Shown: positions 29,157 through 35,030 of the stretch, in pieces
Numbering within the stretch: the first letter of the stretch is position 1
How the letters are laid out: each line of letters opens with the position of its first letter
Assembly: GCF_002088275.1 (NCBI RefSeq)
Contig: NZ_AQQS01000048.1
Span: forward strand, 1-35,030
Reading direction: 5' to 3'
DNA: 35,030 bases
Origin: Aurantimonas sp. 22II-16-19i
GTDB taxonomy: Bacteria; Pseudomonadota; Alphaproteobacteria; Rhizobiales; Rhizobiaceae
Translations under genes and position numbers: made by a program
The notes under the pieces: model-generated
The model's input: the letters and a program-made list of their open reading frames with translations, nothing else
The model's database searches: none
Told to the model about the DNA's origin: nothing

Positions 29157-30856
29157 GCCGGAAAGTGCGCCGCTCCCGGCCACTGAAGCGGCCTCGGATC
29201 ACCATGCCCGTGGCGGCCGATCCACGACGGAACCCCGGTCCCAGTGCGAGCGATCCGGCCGTGAGCGAAGGCGGCCCGTCCCGCCTCGACGCCGGCGCCC
29301 TCGCAGCCCGCCTGCTGATCGACCGGGCGCTCGCCTGGGCCGACGTGACCCGCGCCGATCTCGGCGCCCTGTTCAGGCAGCCCGGCACCATCGTCACGTT
29401 GGAAGCGGACGTGCCGGGTTTTGCCGGAGCGGCCCTCCGGCTGCTCGACGAGGGTGAGCTTCTGCCCGGCGCGGTGGATTCCTCCGACATCGGCAGCATC
29501 CGGGAGTGGACGCGAGGCTGGATCGCTCCTGTCGACGACACCGACTTCACCATCGCCACGGCCTCGCTCCGCCGCGACGACAGTGCTCACACCGACGGGG
29601 CCTGGCTCAGGCATCTCGGTGCTGCCATGCGGCGCAGCCTGCCGCTGCTCGCGGTAAGCGAGGTCGGCATTCCCACGGTGCTTGGCCTCGCCGCCGATCT
29701 GACGCTCGACGCTGGATCCCTCGACGCGGCGATCGTCCTAGCGACCGTTGCAGCCGTCACCGGGATGGACGAGCACGCCGTGCGGCTGGCGGGTGAAGCA
29801 GTCGGGATCGACCGGATCGACCTGTCGCAGCTCGCCATTGCCGATCTCGCTTTCGCCATCCGGCCGGGCCTTTCGCCGGAGCGCAGCCTCGCCATTCTGG
29901 CCTGGCTTGCATCGGAGGAAGCGAGTGCGCCATCCTCTGGGACGAAGAAGACGGGCGGTCATGGAAACGGCGGCGGCGACGAGGACGGCGGCGGAGGTGG
30001 GACGGCTGCTGCACAGAACAAAGGCGGCGGTCGCGGATCCCGATCGCTCTCCAAGCCCAACCGCAAGCTGCTCAGCGCCTCGGGCGCCGAGCTGATCGAG
30101 CCCGCGGACTTGTCCGATCCCCGACGTTTGTCAATCGATACACTCGCGGGTATCGGCGAGGCGAAGGATTTTGCCCTCGATCTCGCCGCCGATTGCGACC
30201 TGTGGCGGGAGGGGCGGCTTGCCTGGAGTGAGGTCAGCTCGCGCCTGCTGCTTTCCGGGCCGCCGGGCACCGGCAAGACCACTTTCGCCCGCGCGCTCGC
30301 CAATACCTTGGAGGTTCCGCTCATCGCCTCGTCCGTCTCGACCTGGCTGGAGTCGGGCTATCTTGGCAGGGTCCTTGGGCGGATGAACACCACTTTCGAA
30401 CTTGCGAGGGCACTGGCGCCAGCGGTGCTCCTGATCGACGAGGTCGACGGCATCGGCCAGCGCGTGTCGATGGACAAGGACTTTGCCGACTACTGGAACG
30501 CTGTCGTCAACAAAGCCCTCGAGCTGATGGACGGCGCTGTGAAGACCGACGGCGTGATCATCGTCGCCGCGACCAACCGTCCGGAGATGATCGACCCGGC
30601 GCTTCGCCGCTCCGGCCGCCTGGAGCGTCATGTCGAGATCCCGATGCCGGACCGCCGGGCGCTGACCGGAATCCTCACCCATCACCTCGGCGCCGATCTC
30701 GCCGCCGTCGCGGCCAGCGCTCCGCCGCAGGAGTCGCCGCCACAAGGACGAGATCAGGACACGTTGGACGCCGACGGGCAGGAGATCGCTGCCCACGGTT
30801 CCGGCGACGCGCCGTGGACGGCCCCGTTGCACAGCCCGGAGGAGCCAAGATCATGA
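29153..30856 (+). CDS. soluble FtsH-like AAA+ ATPase
   Basis: This 567-residue protein has a basic start, a unique N-terminal domain (about residues 45-265) and a Gly-rich linker (about 265-300). Its AAA+ module is closest to FtsH: Walker A G369PPGTGKT376, Walker B LLID429E430VD, sensor 1 N475 in AATNRPE, and arginine fingers R489 and R492 in RRSGRLERH. There are no membrane segments, unlike FtsH, and the chain ends before the AAA lid is complete; the missing lid helix is at the start of the next gene. The ATG has GAGGAGAGA upstream and overlaps the preceding stop. With the M41 protein it probably forms a two-chain ATP-driven protease. Confidence 0.88.
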   Translation: MSRKVRRSRPLKRPRITMPVAADPRRNPGPSASDPAVSEGGPSRLDAGALAARLLIDRALAWADVTRADLGALFRQPGTIVTLEADVPGFAGAALRLLDEGELLPGAVDSSDIGSIREWTRGWIAPVDDTDFTIATASLRRDDSAHTDGAWLRHLGAAMRRSLPLLAVSEVGIPTVLGLAADLTLDAGSLDAAIVLATVAAVTGMDEHAVRLAGEAVGIDRIDLSQLAIADLAFAIRPGLSPERSLAILAWLASEEASAPSSGTKKTGGHGNGGGDEDGGGGGTAAAQNKGGGRGSRSLSKPNRKLLSASGAELIEPADLSDPRRLSIDTLAGIGEAKDFALDLAADCDLWREGRLAWSEVSSRLLLSGPPGTGKTTFARALANTLEVPLIASSVSTWLESGYLGRVLGRMNTTFELARALAPAVLLIDEVDGIGQRVSMDKDFADYWNAVVNKALELMDGAVKTDGVIIVAATNRPEMIDPALRRSGRLERHVEIPMPDRRALTGILTHHLGADLAAVAASAPPQESPPQGRDQDTLDADGQEIAAHGSGDAPWTAPLHSPEEPRS

Positions 30857-31668
30857 TCCAATCCGCCCACAATCCCGCGCAGACCGAAGCGGAGGCGTCA
30901 GCATCGCCCTCGGCGTCACTCCCGTCGGTCTCTGTCGAAGAGGCCCTCGATCGTCTCGCCCGCCTTGCGGTCGGCCTCAGCGGCGCCGACATCGAGCGGC
31001 TGGTGCGCGAGGCACGCGGCCGGACGCGGCGGCAGCAGCGCCCTCTGGTCTATGCCGATCTCGAGACAGCGCTTCTCCGCGCAAGGCCTCAGCGCTCGCC
31101 GGAGCTTCGCTACCGCATCGCCGTCCACGAGGCGGGACATGCGCTTCTGCGGCATGTCCTGGAGATCGGCGTGGTTCTTGCCCTTTCCGTCATGGACGCG
31201 GACGGCGGCTCGACCACCACCGAGGAGCCGCCGGCGGTGCAGACCGAGACGTGGCTCACGAAGCGGCTCGCCGTCTGTCTCGGTGGTCGCGCGGCGGAGG
31301 CGGCGGTGTTCGATGCCGTCACCGGGGCGAGCGGCGGGCCGGCCTATAGCGATCTTGCTCAAGCCACCCGCATCGCGCTTTCCATGGAGACCAGCCTCGG
31401 CCTCGGCGCCGACCATCCGCTGGTCCACCGCGACGTCGATCTCGCCGGACACCTGTTGCTGCGCGACCGGGATCTCCTCGACCGCGTCGATGCGCGGCTC
31501 CAGGCCGCAATGGAGATGGCCCAACACATCGTCGAGGCGCATCGCAACCGGCTTCTGCGACTTGCGGCCGCTCTCGCGAAGGCGGGCACGCTCGACGCGG
31601 GCGAGATCGCAGCGATCCTCGACACGAGGGACAGCGCGAGGCCGTCCATCCCGGAGCCATCGGGATAA
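30853..31668 (+). CDS. M41-type zinc peptidase, split from its AAA+ partner
   Basis: This 271-residue protein begins with a disordered stretch. Residues 40-75 (LSGADIERLVREARGRTRRQ) match the last AAA lid helices of FtsH. The M41 peptidase domain follows: zinc motif H92-E-A-G-H96, and TGASGGPAYSD167LAQAT, in which the aspartate fits the third zinc ligand. The helical tail is typical of M41 proteases. The active site looks intact. The ATG overlaps the ATPase stop by 4 nt, which keeps the two halves at equal amounts. Its targets are unknown; the neighbouring nuclease-like protein is one possible client (speculation). Confidence 0.9.
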   Translation: MIQSAHNPAQTEAEASASPSASLPSVSVEEALDRLARLAVGLSGADIERLVREARGRTRRQQRPLVYADLETALLRARPQRSPELRYRIAVHEAGHALLRHVLEIGVVLALSVMDADGGSTTTEEPPAVQTETWLTKRLAVCLGGRAAEAAVFDAVTGASGGPAYSDLAQATRIALSMETSLGLGADHPLVHRDVDLAGHLLLRDRDLLDRVDARLQAAMEMAQHIVEAHRNRLLRLAAALAKAGTLDAGEIAAILDTRDSARPSIPEPSG

Positions 31669-31925
31669 GGCGGCGGCAGTGGCATCCCGGTGTCCCTGAC
31701 GTCGGGATCGGCCAGTGTGCCGCTGCCCGTCGCGGCGGCCGCCATCGGCTTGGCGACTGTCGCTATTCGAGCAATCGGCACCGCAACCACCAGCTTCTCA
31801 GTTCGAGCCTGCCCTCCCATCGGCTCGGCCGAGATTGCAGAGGGCGCCATGGCGGTCCTCGGCCCCTGACGCTCAGTCCCCACACCACACCGCCAGCCGT
31901 CACCGGCTGCCAGAAAGGTCATCCC

Positions 31926-32231
31926 ATGAGCATCTTCATCACCGCCGACGGCAACACCCGCCATCTCGACGAGGAGCTCGAGCTCCTGCACCGCCTCGTC
32001 GCCGACCTCGAGCGCATCCGCCAAGGCGACGCGCCAAGCCGGCGCGAACTCTCGCAAGCCCCGATCCTCGACGACTGGTCGCTCGGCATGCGCCTGCAAC
32101 CCTGCCTCACCGGAACCGTCCACGGCCATCCATTGATCGCCCGCGGCCACCGTTCCGTCACCTCGGAGCTCCATGTCTTCGCGCCACATCATGGTTACGC
32201 GCGCACGATGAGCAGGTTCTATCGGCTACCG
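31926..32231 (+). pseudogene. DUF6634-like gene, 3' end lost to an IS110 remnant
   Basis: About 102 residues are of normal quality: MSIFITADGNTRHLDEELEL, LVADLERIRQGDAPSRRELS, APILDDWSLGMRLQPCLTG, HPLIARGHRSVTSELHVFAP and ARTMSRFYRL. This matches, from memory, small alphaproteobacterial proteins labelled DUF6634. AGAAAGG precedes the ATG. After RFYRLPA the frame runs into the reversed sequence of an IS110 transposase and ends at 32327 with meaningless residues. Only the last few residues seem to be lost, so the product may still work. It follows the M41 gene by 257 nt on the same strand. Confidence 0.65.
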
Positions 32232-33123
32232 GCCCGATCCCAGGTATGGTGCAGAGCCTTCGAAGCTCCGTGTCCGTCTTCGAGGCTGCCTCAAGTTCAT
32301 CCGCCAGCCGCTCGATCACCTCCGTGAGCTGCGCGATCTGCCCAAGATATATCGCGCCCATCTCTCGCACGACGGCAGGCAGATCACTGGCCTCGTCGGC
32401 GAGCGCATCCTCCAGCACTTTGAGGTTCGCCGGCCCCTTCGGCGCCACAAGTCCGAACTCGGCCAGATGGCCACGAAGCGCGTTGATCAGTTGCGTCCTT
32501 TGCCGCACCAGGCACTGGTGGGTGCGGAAGGCGACTGCACGGCCCTGCGTCTCGGGGCTCTTCACCGCTAATGAGGGCATCGGCGTCACCGGTGTCGTCG
32601 GCATCCTGCGGGGCACCGGCGGCGCGGGGCGCACCATCGGCCTTCGGGCCGACATGGACGCCCTGCCGATGGAGGAGCAGACCAACCTTCCCTACCGCTC
32701 GCAGAATCCCGGCGCCTTCCATGGCTGCGGCCATGACGGCCACACCACCATGCTGCTAAAGCGCATCGAGGGTCGCGACGCCGCCTCCGCAATCGCTTCG
32801 GCATCCGCGCGATCGTTCGGCGGGAGAACGATTCACTGGATCGTTGTCTTATCCGCCTCACTCTGGCGCTTGACGAAAGGCTTCACGTAGACGGCGGGAA
32901 CCAGCCGGACCTCGTGGCCGTGCGCCTGCGCCACCCGGCCCCAGTGATGCGACGTCGCGCAGGCCTCCATCGCCACCACGCAAGTCGGTTCGCCGGCTAG
33001 TAATGCCATCAAACGCGGCCGCGACAGAGCCCGATTGTAGAGAACCGCCCCATCCGGCCCGACGGCGCAGACCTGAAAGCTTCCCTTTGCCAGGTCGATC
33101 GCCAACATGCTGATCTTCGTCAT
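32228..33123 (-). mobile_element. decayed, mosaic IS110-family element
   Basis: The leftward transposase starts at 33123 with MTKISMLAIDLAKGSFQVCA (first DEDD aspartate), VVAMEACATSHHWGR and VPAVYVKPFVKRQ. It then hits a stop after about 40 nt of foreign or shifted sequence. The frame resumes as NDRADAEAIAEAASRPSMRF, is broken by about 190 nt of an M20 gene, and continues AVKSPETQGRAVAFRTHQCL through LRGHLAEFGLV to TIPGIGPV near 32228, where it ends. The C-terminal Transposase_20 domain with the catalytic serine is gone. Upstream of the start lies the palindrome GGTTCCTATAGAACC (33141-33155), possibly near the element end. It cannot transpose by itself. Confidence 0.88.
32570..32758 (+). pseudogene. 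fragment of an M20 amidohydrolase (hippurate hydrolase type)
   Basis: About 62 codons read NEGIGVTGVVGILRGTGGAG, then RTIGLRADMDALPMEEQTN, then NPGAFHGCGHDGHTTML. This is the metal-site region of M20D amidohydrolases. Both the start and the rest of the gene are absent. It lies inside and antiparallel to the broken IS110 transposase, so it is a captured fragment without function. Confidence 0.85.
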
Positions 33124-33237
33124 TGATGCGCCCTCCGCGTGGTTCCTATAGAACCGTCATGGCATACAAGATGCCGCTGCGTCGGGGCATCCACCGCATC
33201 AGTTCAGTTCAATGGCATTCACGAACGACGGTGGCGA

Positions 33238-33924
33238 TCAGTTCTCAAATGCTAGATTGTCGAGAGCCCATATCGCGGCCTGCGTGCGGTTGGTTACGCC
33301 GAGCTTGCGCAGCAGGCTCCGCAATCGAATCTTGACCGTTGCCTCCGAGACATCATATCGGCGGGCAATCAGCTTGTTCGGGAGTCCTTCCATCAGGCAG
33401 GTCAATATCTCGCAGTCCGCCTCCGTGAGCTCGCGCATTGGCGGCGGCCGCAATTTCCCGTTCTCGGCCGCGGATTCGCCGCTAGTGACATCCTCATCGG
33501 CTCCGTCCGCTGCACCGTCGGTGGCGTGTTCGAGCGCAAAGACGCGATCGCCTGACCGCAGCTTGTCGAGCATGACACGGCTCGTTTCTAGGCACCCACA
33601 GAGGGGTAGAACCCCATCAATGCCGGTCCGCTCGGCCCGGTGGCAGTCGCCTTTCGTGTAACCTGTAGCTAACAGGACGATCCTGGCTCCCGGTTGTACA
33701 GCTTTGAGAGCGGCAAGTTGATCCATCAATCGTGCATCGACAGATCGAACCATGACGAACAGAAGTTGTTGCGAAAAAGTATTGAAACGATGGCCAAGGG
33801 CCAGTTGAACGCCGCCGATCAGGATCGCGTTCCTGATTTCGGTGCCCAGCATCGACGACCACGTTTCGACCATATCCGGGTCGCTGATGACGATATCTTG
33901 GGAGAATACCATTCCAATCACCAT
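33238..33924 (-). CDS. LuxR/NarL-type transcription regulator with an atypical receiver
   Basis: This 228-residue protein has a clear C-terminal LuxR helix-turn-helix (residues 166-228: LTEADCEILTCLMEGLPNKL, then DVSEATVKIRLRSLLRKLGV and RTQAAIWAL). The N-terminal part looks like a degenerate receiver (PGARIVLLATGY and GIDGVLPLCG), but the usual acidic pocket and phosphorylated aspartate are not evident, so it may act without a kinase. The ATG at 33924 or 33912 may be the start. It is leftward, with a 500-nt AT-rich region upstream. No target genes are adjacent apart from the IS remnant and the island genes, so its regulon cannot be told. Confidence 0.85.
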   Translation of the reverse strand: MVIGMVFSQDIVISDPDMVETWSSMLGTEIRNAILIGGVQLALGHRFNTFSQQLLFVMVRSVDARLMDQLAALKAVQPGARIVLLATGYTKGDCHRAERTGIDGVLPLCGCLETSRVMLDKLRSGDRVFALEHATDGAADGADEDVTSGESAAENGKLRPPPMRELTEADCEILTCLMEGLPNKLIARRYDVSEATVKIRLRSLLRKLGVTNRTQAAIWALDNLAFEN

Positions 33925-34420
33925 TCTATCGCTTCGATGGAACCACCTGAACAGCGGCTCAAATGCCCCAGCAATCGACTATGGCGGACCCACAACCGAG
34001 AGTGAACCATATCGATAGTGGTACCCCTTTGAGGTAAGTTCTTCTTGCAGGGGTCACAAATTTCATTGACCGCGATGATATATCTTTCAAACACGCAGCA
34101 AGCTAGGCATTTTTGGTGTAAATTTCCCATAATATATCTACTATAAAATGAATTATTCTTTATAGAATTTCTTATTGAATATCTTATATTACACAATATG
34201 CCCGTCTTCATCGAGAATATTAGAATATATTTCATTGCTTTTGGCTGTAGGATACGGAATATCACCTGCGGCATTGTCGTCATCGGGTTGCACAACGTCG
34301 ACGGCATAGCCGCAACTCGCATCTTTGCCTGCGTTCCGCGATTCCGACCTTATCGGCGATGCTGATTGCGGATTTACAGTGATCGGCGAACCTATCTCGA
34401 CCAGTCGGATAAAACCCCCT
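33925..34420. other. AT-rich island between two leftward regulators
   Basis: About 34060-34260 is strikingly AT-rich for this genome (runs such as ATAATATATCTACTATAAAA). It most likely holds the promoter of the LuxR-type gene and sites for AT-binding silencers such as MucR/Ros-type proteins. A leftward 91-residue frame (34189-34464) overlaps the end of the XRE gene and ends YSNILDEDGHIV; it is possible but not convincing. A longer leftward frame (33918-34322) is Cys/Ile/Lys-rich and probably random. Confidence 0.55.
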
Positions 34421-34852
34421 CTAAAGACTCTCAGGTTTGCTCTTCTGATACCGATCCGCCGCATGCGCGGAGGAAGGCGCCTCCGCCTGGGAATCGGTGA
34501 TTGCTACTATCAGACGAATGATCCGATAGCGGATCTGGCGACTTGCCAGATGCATGAATGCCGTCGTCAGCTCTACGCCCTCGCGGGTGGTGACGAAGCT
34601 TTCCAGCGATCCGCCGAATGACTTCGGCCAGCTTGCCGCGTCGAAGAAGTCCGAGACGGGGAGGCCGAGTGCAACGGCAATTTGCTGAAGGCGACCGACG
34701 CTGACGCGGTTCTTGCCGCTCTCATACTTCTGGATCTGCTGAAACGTCACTCCGACGGCTCGCGCGAGCCCCGTCTGGCTCATGCCGATCAGAACCCGCC
34801 GCTGTCTGATACGCAGGGCAATGAGGTGATCGAAATCGCTGACTCGGGACAT
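34421..34852 (-). CDS. XRE-family regulator (PraR-like)
   Basis: This 143-residue protein has an N-terminal Cro/C1-type helix-turn-helix (about residues 9-66): LIALRIRQRRVLIGMSQTGL, then GVTFQQIQKYESGKNRVSVG and LQQIAVALGLPVSDFFDA. The FQQIQKYE-GKNRV core is the same as in rhizobial PraR/PhrR-type repressors. The C-terminal half (about 85-125) is helical and may dimerise. The ATG at 34852 (MSRVSDFDHL) was preferred to an upstream one at 34912 that would add 20 residues without a family match. It reads leftward towards the AT-rich island and the LuxR gene. Confidence 0.85.
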   Translation of the reverse strand: MSRVSDFDHLIALRIRQRRVLIGMSQTGLARAVGVTFQQIQKYESGKNRVSVGRLQQIAVALGLPVSDFFDAASWPKSFGGSLESFVTTREGVELTTAFMHLASRQIRYRIIRLIVAITDSQAEAPSSAHAADRYQKSKPESL

Positions 34853-35030
34853 GTCGGTGCGCCGCAATGGAGGATGATGGTGGCGAGGCTCGACCCGCGT
34901 GGCGCCACCCATCGCGGGTGCGGGACATCGCCTTCATGAAACCACGCCCCCCCCAAGCGTTTCAGTCTCGAAAGCGGGGTAGTGGATTAACCGAGACAAA
35001 AGCATCCCTTTGGGGATTCCAACGCGCCGA

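Noticed and set aside
32570-32758. functional amidohydrolase gene
   Set aside because: Only about 62 codons of an M20 enzyme are present, without start or dimerisation domain, inside a broken transposase.
33918-34322. 134-codon leftward open frame across the AT-rich island
   Set aside because: The composition follows the AT-rich DNA, and it has no domain and no good start site.

Overview
The window is high-GC bacterial DNA. The gene content suggests an alphaproteobacterium of the Hyphomicrobiales (rhizobial/Aurantimonadaceae-like): a DUF1127 mini-protein, the order of the cox genes, a pccB/pccA/methylmalonyl-CoA mutase locus, and a PraR-like XRE regulator. Family calls rest on recognised motifs and remembered sequences, not on a database search.

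Left part (1-10.4 kb). After the tail of an Ala/Pro-rich protein and a leftward DUF1127 gene with its own terminator comes a compact rightward aerobic carbon monoxide dehydrogenase cluster, coxC-M-S-L-D-E-F. CoxL carries the form I active-site signature AYRCSFR. CoxM, CoxS and CoxL build the FAD / 2x[2Fe-2S] / Mo-Cu enzyme. CoxD (MoxR AAA+), CoxE (VWA) and CoxF (XdhC-like) mature the Cu-S-Mo site. CoxC is an MHYT-LytTR protein. The genes from coxS to coxF overlap by 4 nt at each junction, so they are probably translated as one coupled message. coxG, coxH, coxI and coxK are not present next to them.

Middle part (10.5-21.6 kb). A CAU-anticodon tRNA (most like tRNA-Ile2) is followed by an aldose-1-epimerase-like protein and then the propionyl-CoA to succinyl-CoA locus: pccB, pccA and the B12-dependent mutase. 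Between pccB and pccA lie yghU, an HXXEE membrane protein, a DUF4160/DUF2442 pair that looks like a toxin-antitoxin module, and an unknown gene. A ureohydrolase (agmatinase family) ends this core-like block.

Right part (21.9-35.0 kb). A tRNA-Ser(CGA) gene abuts a large tyrosine recombinase with all catalytic residues, and the gene content then changes to accessory. There is a leftward pair with a DUF3102-like DNA-binding protein, then 1.5 kb of non-coding DNA with a perfect 25-nt palindrome, a consensus DnaA box and repeated heptamers. A rightward cluster follows: a protein with a PD-(D/E)XK nuclease signature, a small unknown protein, a soluble AAA+ ATPase and an M41-type zinc peptidase. The last two look like an FtsH protease cut in two inside the AAA lid and stripped of its membrane anchor. 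A DUF6634-like gene after them has lost its 3' end to a mosaic, decayed IS110 element. A LuxR-type regulator, an AT-rich island and an XRE regulator close the window. The nuclease-like / AAA+ / M41 cluster on a tRNA-borne island is the best candidate for an undescribed system here. The right end of the island is not visible.
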